From positions 2,159,210 to 2,223,209 of the forward strand of contig CP133958.1 in assembly GCA_036251205.1 (NCBI GenBank): a stretch of DNA of 64,000 nt, read 5' to 3'. Positions 36,581 to 45,190 of the stretch are shown here, piece after piece. Every line of letters starts with the position of its first letter. The stretch's first letter is position 1. The DNA comes from Orbaceae bacterium BiB. Lineage in GTDB: Bacteria > Pseudomonadota > Gammaproteobacteria > Enterobacterales > Orbaceae. Under the pieces are notes generated by a model that was not told the origin of the DNA, ran no database searches, and saw only the letters and a list, made by a program, of their open reading frames with translations. The translations under genes were made by a program, and so were the position numbers.

Positions 36581-37144
36581 ATGAGTCCTAAAGTTGCGAT
36601 TCTATTAGCCAATGGATTTGAAGAGGCAGAAGCATTTATGATCTTTAATGCTTTAAAAAGAGTTAAAATTGATGTTGAGTTTCTATCTTGTTCGAATGAC
36701 TTCGAGGTACTGAGTTATCATAACGTGATAGTAAAAGCTCATGGCTTACTTAAACAGAAAAACACGACTTTATATGATGCGATTGTTTTACCTGGTGGTC
36801 CTGAGGGCACTGTCAATTTAGGCAAGAATGGGGATGTGATTAATTTCATTAAACTTCATGATGAAAATGGTAAGTTGATTTGCCCGATTTGCTCAGCAGC
36901 CATTAAAGTTTTAGGTAAAAACAAGTTATTAAAAGGGCGCCAATATACTTGTTCTGGTGATTTATTTATGATGGAGAATGATGGTGTATATCTTAATAAA
37001 GATATTGTCATCGATGCCAATTTATTCAGTGGTCAAGGTCTTGGGTATGCCTATAAATTTGCTTTTACCCTCGCGAAAAAACTCGGTATGGATGAGAAAG
37101 AGGTTCAATTTCAGGCCGAACATATTTATCTGTATGATATATAA
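36581..37144 (+). CDS. DJ-1/PfpI (YajL-like) family protein
   Basis: A 187-residue alpha/beta protein: VAILLANGFEEAEAFMIFN at the start has the conserved glutamate, DAIVLPGGPEGTVNLGKN the central strand, and ICPICSAAIKVLG the nucleophile elbow with the expected cysteine (second C). Family members act as oxidative-stress chaperones or glyoxal-detoxifying enzymes. Length (YajL about 196) and motif are normal. It is preceded by 150 bases and may have its own promoter. Confidence 0.85.
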   Translation: MSPKVAILLANGFEEAEAFMIFNALKRVKIDVEFLSCSNDFEVLSYHNVIVKAHGLLKQKNTTLYDAIVLPGGPEGTVNLGKNGDVINFIKLHDENGKLICPICSAAIKVLGKNKLLKGRQYTCSGDLFMMENDGVYLNKDIVIDANLFSGQGLGYAYKFAFTLAKKLGMDEKEVQFQAEHIYLYDI

Positions 37145-37164
37145 AACTTTAGCCTATAGTGAAA

Positions 37165-37209
37165 TTAGTACCTAAAAACAGAAGGTAAGCGACTAACTTG
37201 ATAGTACCG
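37165..37209 (-). mobile_element. IS6-family terminus remnant
   Basis: ACTAACTTGATAGTACC near 37193-37209 is a diverged copy of the IS6 inverted terminus; the sequence before it has decayed. It sits just outside the IS3 element beginning at 37251. Confidence 0.5.
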
Positions 37210-37323
37210 GTAAGTAAACTTCGCTATCTATTGAAAATAAAGGGATAAATTGGATAGGCTACACTAATTCATACAGTTTTTTTAGGGGGTAAGGTAAACT
37301 TATCACTAAAAGAGGAAATAAAT

Positions 37324-37620
37324 ATGAATACAGTCAAACGACCTAGACGAACATTTAATGATGATTTTAAACAACAGATGGTTAATTTATATCAGCATGG
37401 TAAGTCACGTAGTGAGCTAATAGCCGAATATGATCTCACACCATCAGCATTAGATCGTTGGATTGCTCAAGCCACGCAAAGTGGTTCATTCAAAACAAAA
37501 GATAATCGTAGCCTAGAGGAGCAGGAATTAATTGCTCTACGCAAAGAGCTTAAGCAGCTTCGTATGGAAAACGATATCCTAAAGCAAGCCGCACTGATAA
37601 TGGGACGAAAATCGCAGTGA
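37324..37620 (+). CDS. IS3-family OrfA
   Basis: A 98-residue protein with a helix-turn-helix (KSRSELIAEYDLTPSALDRW) and a heptad-rich segment (EQELIALRKELKQLRMENDI) for multimerisation. Its stop overlaps the orfB start by four bases (GTGATC context), so OrfB may come from translational coupling or frameshift. Confidence 0.92.
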   Translation: MNTVKRPRRTFNDDFKQQMVNLYQHGKSRSELIAEYDLTPSALDRWIAQATQSGSFKTKDNRSLEEQELIALRKELKQLRMENDILKQAALIMGRKSQ

Positions 37621-38450
37621 TCCAAGCTTGCCGACATCGCTACTCGTTGCAGTGGTTATGTAGATGCTTAGGTATATCAAGGCATTATTTTTATTATCAG
37701 TGCAAAAAAAATGCGTATCAAAGAAGATTAAAATACGCCCAACAGATCTTAACGATTTTTAATGGTAGTTATCAGTCTTACGGAACAAGAAGAATACGGC
37801 AAGCACTGTTAACTGAAGGGATAAGCGTCTCTCGTCGTTATGTTGCAAAAGTGATGAAATCATTATCGCTAAAGTCAAAATACACCCAAAAATGTTACAA
37901 AAACAATAACAAAAACGTTAATTCCGTTACTATAAATAATGTATTGCAACGAAATTTTACAGTAGGAATGAAAGCCACCGTGATTGTTGCTGATTTGACT
38001 TATATAAAGGTCGGTAAAAAATGGAATTACCTTTGCGTATTACTTGATCTTTCAGCACGAAAAATCGCAGGCTATCGTGTTGGACAACATAAAACAGCAG
38101 AGCTTGTTATGTCAGCATTAAGCCAAATTAAAGCGCCTTTATCGTCAATTGCGTTATTTCATTCCGATAGAGGAAAAGAATTTGATAATCAATTGCTTGA
38201 TGGATGTTTTGACCTGTTTGGGATCACCCGTTCACTAAGCAATAAGGGATGTCCTTACGATAATGCCGTGTCAGAAGCAACATTTAAGACAATTAAAACT
38301 GAGTTTGTAAAAAATACAACGTTTAGCAATACTAGGGAGCTACAACAGCGTTTCTCTGCTTATGCGTATTGGTATAATTATAAACGACTACATTCGTCAT
38401 TGGGATATATGACGCCTGTTGCATTTAATAAACAGCTCCCCTTAATTTAG
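37617..38450 (+). CDS. IS3-family OrfB transposase
   Basis: A 277-residue integrase-core transposase with DDE residues in VADLTYIKVG, LFHSDRGKEFDNQ and the SEATFKTIKTEF glutamate. A zinc-finger-like HTH_21 region (YGTRRIRQALLTEGISVSRR) precedes the core. It starts at GTG or via frameshift from OrfA. It appears intact. Confidence 0.92.
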   Translation: MIQACRHRYSLQWLCRCLGISRHYFYYQCKKNAYQRRLKYAQQILTIFNGSYQSYGTRRIRQALLTEGISVSRRYVAKVMKSLSLKSKYTQKCYKNNNKNVNSVTINNVLQRNFTVGMKATVIVADLTYIKVGKKWNYLCVLLDLSARKIAGYRVGQHKTAELVMSALSQIKAPLSSIALFHSDRGKEFDNQLLDGCFDLFGITRSLSNKGCPYDNAVSEATFKTIKTEFVKNTTFSNTRELQQRFSAYAYWYNYKRLHSSLGYMTPVAFNKQLPLI

Positions 38451-38476
38451 TTGTATGAAAATGTGTAGACATTCCA

Positions 38477-38805
38477 AATCTACTTTTCTGGGGTATACGT
38501 CATTATCGAACTGCTTATACCCCGGTTTTGTACCCCAAAAAGTGCTTGATTGGAATTTACAGCAGTTGACGTCAGTTGACAAACTAACAACGAGAGAAGC
38601 TTTATAGTAAAAAGCGTTAGATAGCAAAAAACCTGCTAGAAGCAGGGTTTGTAATTCGTTGATTGGTGCCCGGACGCGGAATCGAACTGACTACCTTGAG
38701 AGCTTATCATTACATGATTTATTATTTTTTGGATTAAAAATATACCCGGTTTTATACCCCTAAAGTTGAGTTGCTTGGAAAATATACAGTTCAAGCTTGA
38801 TTTTA
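38477..38805 (-). other. tRNA-Phe attachment-site relic of an integrated island
   Basis: On the minus strand, GTTCGATTCCGCGTCCGGGC followed by ACCA (ending at 38664) is the T arm and 3' acceptor of a tRNA-Phe-like gene, but no 5' half precedes it. It is followed by a hairpin terminator (AAACCTGCT-AGA-AGCAGGGTTT, about 38625-38650). Both sides carry similar strings (GGGGTATAAGC/ GGGGTACAAAACC and TAGGGGTATAAAACCGGGTA) like the leader of tRNA-targeting integrase genes. No integrase is left; the IS3 element cuts the inner side. Confidence 0.6.
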
Positions 38806-39285
38806 TTACCATAAAGAAATCAGCAGAGTTCTTTTCTGAATTCCGGAGTCAACAAACCCATATTTCATATAAAATGCGTTGGCTTCATTTGTTAAACTAT
38901 GTACTAATAGCGCTCTAGAACCAACTTGTTTAGAGACTTCTTTCGAACGTAATATGGCATCTTTTAATAATGCTGCACCCAATCCTTTTGCTTTATAATT
39001 TTTATCAATAGCTAAACGACCTAAGAGAATAACAGGAATAGGATCTGGCATATTACGTTTAAATCTATTTAATGTTAGTTGTTGATGTTGAATACTGCCG
39101 GTCGATAAACAATAAAAGCCGATTACTTTATCATTTTCACAAATTACAAATGTACGCGAAGCTCCACTTTTTTGATTTTTTAGCGCTTTTTGTTTTAACC
39201 ATTCATTTAAAGATAACTCTTCACAATCAAATAGCGTACAATCATGATGCTCATTTAATAGGTGTGGTGCTTTTATTTCTCCCAT
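38806..39285 (-). CDS. GNAT acetyltransferase toxin (TacT/AtaT-like)
   Basis: A 159-residue GNAT-fold protein. VILLGRLAIDKNYKAKGLGAALLKDA contains the acetyl-CoA pyrophosphate loop (R/Q-x-x-G-x-G/A pattern, K-A-K-G-L-G-A-A), and the C-terminal YGF motif (NAFYMKYGFVDS) is typical of TacT-type toxins that acetylate aminoacyl-tRNA. It overlaps the upstream DUF1778 gene by 13 bases, the standard toxin-second order. No sequence feature indicates inactivation. Confidence 0.88.
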   Translation of the reverse strand: MGEIKAPHLLNEHHDCTLFDCEELSLNEWLKQKALKNQKSGASRTFVICENDKVIGFYCLSTGSIQHQQLTLNRFKRNMPDPIPVILLGRLAIDKNYKAKGLGAALLKDAILRSKEVSKQVGSRALLVHSLTNEANAFYMKYGFVDSGIQKRTLLISLW

Positions 39286-39548
39286 GGTGATTTCCGAGAC
39301 AATAAAGCTTGAATTTTTTCATTACTGTCAAAAGATGTTTCTATCGCCAGATTGAATGCATTTATCTGCTCATCATTGATTAAAAAAAGACGCTGATCAA
39401 GTAAAACATCTTCTGCTTTTGAGCAGGCAGCTTCTAAAATAAAATCAGTTCGTGATTTAGATTGTAAATGAGCCGCAATATCGATCAATTCTTTTTGAGA
39501 TATTTTAGCTCTAATATTAATAGGAGACTCTTTGATTTCACTTCTCAT
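39273..39548 (-). CDS. DUF1778 antitoxin (TacA-like)
   Basis: A 91-residue protein with an N-terminal ribbon-helix-helix (NIRAKISQKELIDIAAHLQS, then RTDFILEAACSKAEDVLLDQ) for DNA binding and a C-terminal arm (ISFDSNEKIQALLSRKSPWE-like, near residues 72-90) that in the family wraps the GNAT toxin. It is the first gene of a two-gene toxin-antitoxin operon and likely autorepresses it. Confidence 0.88.
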   Translation of the reverse strand: MRSEIKESPINIRAKISQKELIDIAAHLQSKSRTDFILEAACSKAEDVLLDQRLFLINDEQINAFNLAIETSFDSNEKIQALLSRKSPWEK

Positions 39549-39633
39549 ATAAATTACCTTTCTCTTAATCTGATATAGAAAGTACTATAACATAACTGTA
39601 TATCAAATTGCTACACAAATAATATCTATCGAA

Positions 39634-39867
39634 GGCACTGTTACCTATTTTTTAATAAAACAAGCACAATTATTATTGTCTTGCTTTGGGAATATTTACG
39701 ATCATTTTAATTGTGCTAGACATTTATGCTCAGTTAAAACCTTTCGAATTTTAGCTGAGCGTCGATTTAAAGAGTGGGGCGCTATTACCCAAATTGCGCC
39801 TAAAATTCAAAAATAGGGATTAAATGTCAAATTTAAATTCATTCTTAAAAGTTAATTTGACAGTACC
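39634..39867 (+). mobile_element. IS6-family element with large internal deletion
   Basis: A degenerate left terminus (GGCACTGTTACCTATTTTTT) directly joined to the last about 55 transposase codons and the right end TTGACAGTACC at 39867. About 570 bp are missing. Confidence 0.75.
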
Positions 39868-39904
39868 GTCAACGGTTGTAAACTCTCGTTTCCCCACTAT
39901 TTTA

Positions 39905-41506
39905 TCAAGCACCGAGTGAATTTAATAATGTTATCACCCGTTGTTTTGTATCTTCATTTGGTTCGTTTTGCGCTAACGTTTTAAGCACATGTTTGAGTTC
40001 AGGTGACCATAGCTGCCGATCCCAACTTTCTATGGCATTTAATGCCATATTCCGATTACGGATTACTGGACTATTTAATCCAATGAGCAGTAAATCTTCC
40101 CCCATCCCCGGAAAGCGACCGAGTTCTTGTAAAAATGAATCTAAATTACGATGTAACTTAAATTCAGGCCCCAATCCGAGCGATTCATCGGGCCCTGTTG
40201 CTACTAAGGAAAAATCATTTTGCTGTTTTGCAAGTGTCATAGCTTGTTCAACTCTCTGACTATCATTCGTTTGCATCAAGTAAAACCATTGTTCATTTTG
40301 ATATCGTTTTTGATGTTCAAAACGCACATCCCATGCATCATAACCCAAACGGGTATAAATATCAGTGGCTAGCCAACACAGCGACTGATCATCAGTTTGT
40401 AAGCTTTCTTCAACTAAAGGTAACCAGTGTTCTTGTTGTATGAGATCGGTTAATGTTGTTTGTAATTCCACTTTAATGTCATCACTCCAATTAGGGTAAC
40501 TATCATCAGTTTGATTAACCACAAAATCTTGCATAATCAGGAAAGTTCTTAAAATATTGATATCGGTTAATTGATGCTGTGCTAGTTGAGTTAAGTAACA
40601 TAAACAAACACTAGCACCTTGATCATAATCACGCATGTCCTCGGCCGGCCCACCCATTATTAGCGCTTCAATCATCTCACCCGTTGCCACAAGTAATGCC
40701 ATATCAGCGGATGGCTGTGCTAATGCGGTTTGCAGATCACCCGCAGTTGCACAGGTATAGGCAAGGTATTCATACATCACGCTATTTTTATAGCCTTCCC
40801 TTAATAGCCAGTTTTTGACTTCCTGAGAAGGATTTTTTGCTAACCGTTCCACTAAGTGAATGCGCCCCCAGCCATCAACTTTTTTGGCTAATGTAAGCAA
40901 AGCATTTTCGACTTCAATCGGCGGTGATAACGTATTTTGTAACGCCACAGCCGAGTACAACGTAAACTCATCATGCATAGCAAATAGCAAAAATAATTCC
41001 TTCTGCGAGGTATTAAAACGCCCCAGAATGGCAATACTAAATTTAATCACTTCGCGATCTGGGCTATTGAGTAGTAACCAATAAACAAATTCATATAATT
41101 TATTGAAGTTAACTTCAGCCTTTGCCATTTTTTCTGTTAATTCATCAATATAACTTAAAGTGCCTTGCTCTTTAATTAAGGTATACAGTTTTGCAATGTC
41201 TTGTTTATTGGGTTGAACTGAAACAGCTCTGAGTAATGCCAAAATTTGTTCAACACATGTTTGTTCAGTTGACGATACATGATGATTCATCACACCATCC
41301 ATGGCGCCCGCTGCCCACTTTATTTTTGAGTCATCATGTGATTCATCGGGTAAATTTTGGGCTGTGTCAGGAAGTTTGTCCGCATCTTTATAAGGTAATA
41401 GAAACTGATAAATACTTATCAGTGAATTATCCCAAACAATAGGAAACCCGTTATCGTCTTGTATTCTTTTTTTGCTTGTAAACAAGTCTTTTAGCCAATT
41501 TTTCAT
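39905..41506 (-). CDS. Unknown HEAT-like protein in the rtcB operon
   Basis: A 533-residue soluble protein with no signal peptide or membrane segment, predicted almost entirely helical. Repeating helix pairs such as EVENALLTLAKKVDGWGRIH, EVKNWLLREGYKNSVMYEYL and the C-terminal PVIRNRNMALNAIESWDRQL suggest an alpha-solenoid (HEAT/ARM-like) scaffold. I do not recognise a named family. It is the last gene of the sigma-54-controlled rtcB operon, starting 40 bases after the 152-residue gene. HEAT-type proteins commonly act as adaptors for RNA or protein complexes; a role in presenting damaged RNA is an inference from position only. Confidence 0.6.
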   Translation of the reverse strand: MKNWLKDLFTSKKRIQDDNGFPIVWDNSLISIYQFLLPYKDADKLPDTAQNLPDESHDDSKIKWAAGAMDGVMNHHVSSTEQTCVEQILALLRAVSVQPNKQDIAKLYTLIKEQGTLSYIDELTEKMAKAEVNFNKLYEFVYWLLLNSPDREVIKFSIAILGRFNTSQKELFLLFAMHDEFTLYSAVALQNTLSPPIEVENALLTLAKKVDGWGRIHLVERLAKNPSQEVKNWLLREGYKNSVMYEYLAYTCATAGDLQTALAQPSADMALLVATGEMIEALIMGGPAEDMRDYDQGASVCLCYLTQLAQHQLTDINILRTFLIMQDFVVNQTDDSYPNWSDDIKVELQTTLTDLIQQEHWLPLVEESLQTDDQSLCWLATDIYTRLGYDAWDVRFEHQKRYQNEQWFYLMQTNDSQRVEQAMTLAKQQNDFSLVATGPDESLGLGPEFKLHRNLDSFLQELGRFPGMGEDLLLIGLNSPVIRNRNMALNAIESWDRQLWSPELKHVLKTLAQNEPNEDTKQRVITLLNSLGA

Positions 41507-41546
41507 CTGTTTTCCTTTATTATTATTTTAAATTTTATGGTGATCG

Positions 41547-42005
41547 TTAATCATCTAAATCAAAATGTAATAAATAATAGTCATTTTGGTAAACGCATAA
41601 TAAATCACACCAACGTGTTGCATACCATATTGGTGGCACTGTTTCGATTTCATATAATTGACATTGGCTGAGTTTTATCGGCAACAGCATATCAATAAAA
41701 CCGGTAATACCGCAATTTCCGTTTTCTTTATGCAGTGTCGGTGAATAATACTGCTGAAAAAACCATGTATCAATTTGCTGTATAAATTCATCAACGGTGA
41801 TCTGCTTTGGTTTTATATGCCATAGCTGAGCATCGAAACATTTTCCTTGCCCATCGGCAATTGATTGAAAGTGATGGGCTAAGGTATCCGTATAATTGCC
41901 CTTATAATCAAGTAACTTAATCGCATAATCACAACCGTGATTGGGCCCCGCATTTAAGCAACGTATTGCCTCTAAATAGCCATTTATACCATTAAGATTT
42001 ATCAT
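41547..42005 (-). CDS. Small unknown protein in the rtcB operon
   Basis: A 152-residue protein, rich in aromatic residues and cysteine (CLNAGPNHGCDY at the N-terminal third, NGNCGITGF and WCDLLCVY later), with an acidic C-terminus (LHFDLDD). It has no signal peptide and no family I recognise. It lies between rtcB (45 bases upstream) and the HEAT-like gene (40 bases downstream), so it is co-transcribed with them. Similar length proteins paired with solenoids can form tight two-protein complexes, but that is speculation here. Confidence 0.55.
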   Translation of the reverse strand: MINLNGINGYLEAIRCLNAGPNHGCDYAIKLLDYKGNYTDTLAHHFQSIADGQGKCFDAQLWHIKPKQITVDEFIQQIDTWFFQQYYSPTLHKENGNCGITGFIDMLLPIKLSQCQLYEIETVPPIWYATRWCDLLCVYQNDYYLLHFDLDD

Positions 42006-42050
42006 ATTTTTATCTTGTTTAATACCGAGGAGTGACCCCCGATATGTTGT

Positions 42051-43271
42051 TTACCCCTTAATACACACCATTTGCCGTAATTGATGCACAATTTCGACCA
42101 GTTCATTTTGCGCGGTCATCACTGCATCAATGTCTTTATATGCCATCGGGATTTCGTCAATCACGTTGGCATCTTTACGACATTCGACATGGGCAGTGGC
42201 CTTGATTTGATCCTCAATGGTAAATTGCTTTTTGGCCGCTGTTCGGCTCATCACGCGGCCGGCACCATGTGAACAGGAGCAAAAGCTTTCTTCATTACCT
42301 AAACCCCGCACAATATAGCTTTTTGCCCCCATTGAACCAGGAATAATGCCGAGTTCACCTTTGCGTGCTGATACCGCGCCTTTTCGGGTGACAAAAATGT
42401 CTTCGCCAAAGTGCTGCTCTTTTTGCACATAGTTGTGGTGGCAATTCACCGCTGACATGTGTGTGGTAAACGGTTTAGTAATGATTTTACGCATTGCCAA
42501 AATCACATTATGCATCATCGCTTCACGGTTTAACCGCGCAAACTCTTGTGCCCAATGCACCGCCTCGACATAATCGTGAAAGTGCTCTGTACCCTCTTCC
42601 AAATAGGCTAAATCTTTATCTGGTAAGTTTTGAATATGCACTTCCATGTCTTTTTTAGCCATTTCAATAAAAAAACTGCCAATGGCATTACCCACGCCGC
42701 GCGAACCACTGTGTAGCATAATCCAAACACGATCGGCTTCATCTAAACAGATTTCGATAAAATGGTTGCCAGTACCCAATGTACCTAAATGACGGTAGTT
42801 ATTAGTTTTTAAAAAGCGTGGGTATTTTTCCGTTAACTTATCAAATCCCGGAGCTAACTGTTGCCAGTACTGTTCGACAATCGCAGGGGCATCATGCCAG
42901 CTGCCATAATCTCGCCCACGGTGTTTTGGGGTAAGTCCATGTGGCACCGCTTTTTCAATCTCGGTACGTAGTGGCAATAAATTATCCGGTAAATCCGCCG
43001 CCATCAGCGAGGTTTGTACCGCAATCATACCGCAGCCGATATCCACCCCAACCGCGGCTGGAATAATTGCCCCCATAGTTGGAATGACACTGCCAATGGT
43101 TGAGCCTTTACCCACATGTACATCGGGCATCACCGCGATATGTTTAAAAATAAACGGTAGCTGGGCGGTTTTACTTAGCTGTTCTTTAGCCTCGGGTTCA
43201 ACCGGTACGCCTTTGGTCCACATTTTGATGGGTTTAGCGTTTTCTACTTGTAATACGTTATATTGTGTCAT
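42051..43271 (-). CDS. rtcB: RNA-splicing ligase RtcB
   Basis: A 406-residue protein, close to the 408 of E. coli RtcB. The metal/catalytic segments are all present: AVGVDIGCGMIAV with the Mn-binding Asp and Cys, LGTGNHFIEI (Asn-His), MLHSGSRGVG, and FCSCSHGAGRVMSR whose histidine is guanylylated. RtcB joins RNA 2',3'-cyclic phosphate or 3'-phosphate ends to 5'-OH ends with GTP and Mn2+, repairing tRNAs and rRNA cut by ribonucleases. Here it is second protein gene after the tRNA-like RNA and slipin, and no rtcA is present in the window. Confidence 0.96.
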   Translation of the reverse strand: MTQYNVLQVENAKPIKMWTKGVPVEPEAKEQLSKTAQLPFIFKHIAVMPDVHVGKGSTIGSVIPTMGAIIPAAVGVDIGCGMIAVQTSLMAADLPDNLLPLRTEIEKAVPHGLTPKHRGRDYGSWHDAPAIVEQYWQQLAPGFDKLTEKYPRFLKTNNYRHLGTLGTGNHFIEICLDEADRVWIMLHSGSRGVGNAIGSFFIEMAKKDMEVHIQNLPDKDLAYLEEGTEHFHDYVEAVHWAQEFARLNREAMMHNVILAMRKIITKPFTTHMSAVNCHHNYVQKEQHFGEDIFVTRKGAVSARKGELGIIPGSMGAKSYIVRGLGNEESFCSCSHGAGRVMSRTAAKKQFTIEDQIKATAHVECRKDANVIDEIPMAYKDIDAVMTAQNELVEIVHQLRQMVCIKG

Positions 43272-43326
43272 TTTTTATTCCTTAACCACCATGCGATTGT
43301 ACATGGCGGCTTAATATTTCATGTTG

Positions 43327-44907
43327 TTATGAATTTTTAGGTTGGATGTTCACCAAGCCATGTAACACTTGGTCAAGCCCACCCACTACCGAAATTTTAT
43401 CGATACGTTCAGCAATACGTTCCAACGTTTCCATCTCTTTTAACCGCAAAGCAACTGGGTTGTTTTCCATCACTTTGGCGGTGTTCAATAAAGAGCGGGT
43501 TGCCGAGGTTTCTTCTCGGCGACGGATCACATTAGCTTGCGCCGCTTTTTCCGCCTCGACCACCTGCGATAGAATCGCCTTCATATCGCCAGGTAAGATA
43601 ATATCTTTTACCCCCAGTGAAACCGTTTGTAAACCAAAGCCTTGTAAGCGCGCTTTGATATGTTTAGTCACCACTTCGTCGATGATATTTTTATTTTCTA
43701 ATAATTCATCTAAGGTGCGAGTACCAATCGCTTCACGTAAACCAAATTGTAATTCACGATACAACAAATCAACTGGCTGTGCCGTTTTTTCAAACGCGGT
43801 TAATACGTCAGTATAGTGCCAGTTAGCCACTAAGTTTACCCGCAAGTTGACTTTATCTTTGGTTAAAATCTCTTGCCCAGCCACATCTAATGCTTGCAGG
43901 CGAGTATCCACCATATCCACCGAGATTTCACGGTTAAAACGCCAATAAGCGGTAATGCCAGCCGTTAATAACTGCTCAATTTTACCGTTCACTTTTAATA
44001 CCCCGACATGATAAGTCGGCACTTGAGCAATTAATACGCTGTTATCACCGAGTACTTCTTTTTGGCGTAATTTTGGTTGTAGCAATTGCTGTACCATTTC
44101 ATCACTTAAGGTATAGCCTTGGTGTAAATCCACGGTCACCATATGCTGTTTATGGCTATTTTTCCAGTAAAGGCGCTTGGTACCTGGTGATAAAATTTCT
44201 ACCAATAGGTCATTTTCATAACGCAAACCAGCCTGATTTGCACCGACTTCCATCTGTAAACAAAATTGTGCCCGTTGTTCTTGGGTTCGTTGTTCAATGG
44301 CATCAGCGATACGATCATCAATCCGGTTGTCGCGTAAGTTAAATTTACCCAGTACAATCGTATGTTTAAATTGGCAGTAACCGACGATCGATTCTGGCGC
44401 AATAATCTGTATTAGCTGGTTATCAATAAATAAAGTCCCAATTTGTTCATGAATAAAGTGGTGCAGCACTAATTTTTCGATATTCATAATGGTTTTATTA
44501 CTATTTTTAGCTTCAATCAATTCTTGTGCGATATCAGTTGGCAGTGTATAACCGTGTTGTAAGGTTACTTTTTTAATCGTATGCGCTTTGTAGCTATTCC
44601 AATATAATGCTTTGGTTGCCGGTAAAATCACTTCAACCAACTTTTGCTCTTCATAACGTAAAGCAATTTCGTTTTCTGCAACATCCACTAAATAGCAGTG
44701 TTGGTTAATGATTTCTGGATAAAAGTTAATTAACTGTTCTGCCATATTAGTTTCTATTTTTGGCGCAGTTAAATTAATTAATTGATAACTAATTGCATTC
44801 AATGGATTAAACATTCGGTACACACCAGCAGTTAATATCTGTTCAATTTCACTGTTTTTATATAACACGGCAATTTCATATTTTTTGACTTTAATGGTTT
44901 TTATCAT
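43327..44907 (-). CDS. Slipin/SPFH-domain protein with duplicated N-terminal modules
   Basis: A 526-residue protein. The C-terminal half (about residues 300-500) is a typical SPFH/band-7 domain: QALDVAGQEILTKDKVNLRV, then LLYRELQFGLREAIGTRTLD, GFGLQTVSLGVKDIILPGDM and AEKAAQANVIRRREETSATR. The N-terminal half contains duplicated modules: residues about 65-130 and 215-280 share ENEIALRYEEQKLVEVILP versus ANQAGLRYENDLLVEILSP, and residues 6-25 resemble 296-315 (EQILTAGVY versus EQLLTAGIT). There is no obvious transmembrane anchor. Slipins form ring or cage oligomers; in this operon it may organise repair on the membrane or around RNA. AAGGAAAAATAAA precedes the ATG. Confidence 0.85.
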   Translation of the reverse strand: MIKTIKVKKYEIAVLYKNSEIEQILTAGVYRMFNPLNAISYQLINLTAPKIETNMAEQLINFYPEIINQHCYLVDVAENEIALRYEEQKLVEVILPATKALYWNSYKAHTIKKVTLQHGYTLPTDIAQELIEAKNSNKTIMNIEKLVLHHFIHEQIGTLFIDNQLIQIIAPESIVGYCQFKHTIVLGKFNLRDNRIDDRIADAIEQRTQEQRAQFCLQMEVGANQAGLRYENDLLVEILSPGTKRLYWKNSHKQHMVTVDLHQGYTLSDEMVQQLLQPKLRQKEVLGDNSVLIAQVPTYHVGVLKVNGKIEQLLTAGITAYWRFNREISVDMVDTRLQALDVAGQEILTKDKVNLRVNLVANWHYTDVLTAFEKTAQPVDLLYRELQFGLREAIGTRTLDELLENKNIIDEVVTKHIKARLQGFGLQTVSLGVKDIILPGDMKAILSQVVEAEKAAQANVIRRREETSATRSLLNTAKVMENNPVALRLKEMETLERIAERIDKISVVGGLDQVLHGLVNIQPKNS

Positions 44908-45190
44908 TTTATTTTTCCTTATTTAGTACAATCAGCGATCTCGTTTGGCACAATTAAAACGGGCTAAGTAACGAAATAGTAGGGGGAAGGTGAAAAGCAA
45001 TAAGAAAAATAAATCGCCACTTATTGGTATTTAACGTTCTACCTATTATCCAGTTTGTTTACCTTGGCAATCATAATGACTTGCTAAGTTAACCGGTTTG
45101 TTCTTGCGGATAAGCTTGGTTCGATACTTTGTCACTTGGCTTATCTAACGTCGATCACTGACTGTGTTTGTTTTTTCTACTTTTGTTTTA
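44908..45190 (-). other. Untranslated region between tRNA-like RNA and slipin gene
   Basis: Transcribed with the operon if the sigma-54 promoter is right. It holds a 7-bp perfect inverted repeat, GATAAGC at 45109-45115 and GCTTATC at 45139-45145, with a 23-nt loop containing TTCGAT, and the 3' arm (45159-45167) of the repeat that brackets the tRNA-like gene. No further open frame is supportable. Confidence 0.5.

Larger units (their letters stand above)
37251..38476 (+). mobile_element. IS3-family insertion sequence, complete
   Basis: A 1226-bp element. Left end TGGATAGGCTACACTAATTC and the inverted right end TGGAATGTCTACACATTTTC are imperfect terminal repeats, and AAT flanks both sides (37248-37250 and 38477-38479), consistent with a 3-bp target duplication. 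It has inserted next to the remains of a tRNA-targeted island. Confidence 0.85.

Noticed and set aside
39993-44342. Several plus-strand frames of 60-156 codons opposite the rtcB operon
   Set aside because: They are antisense shadows of well-supported genes, without motifs or ribosome-binding sites.
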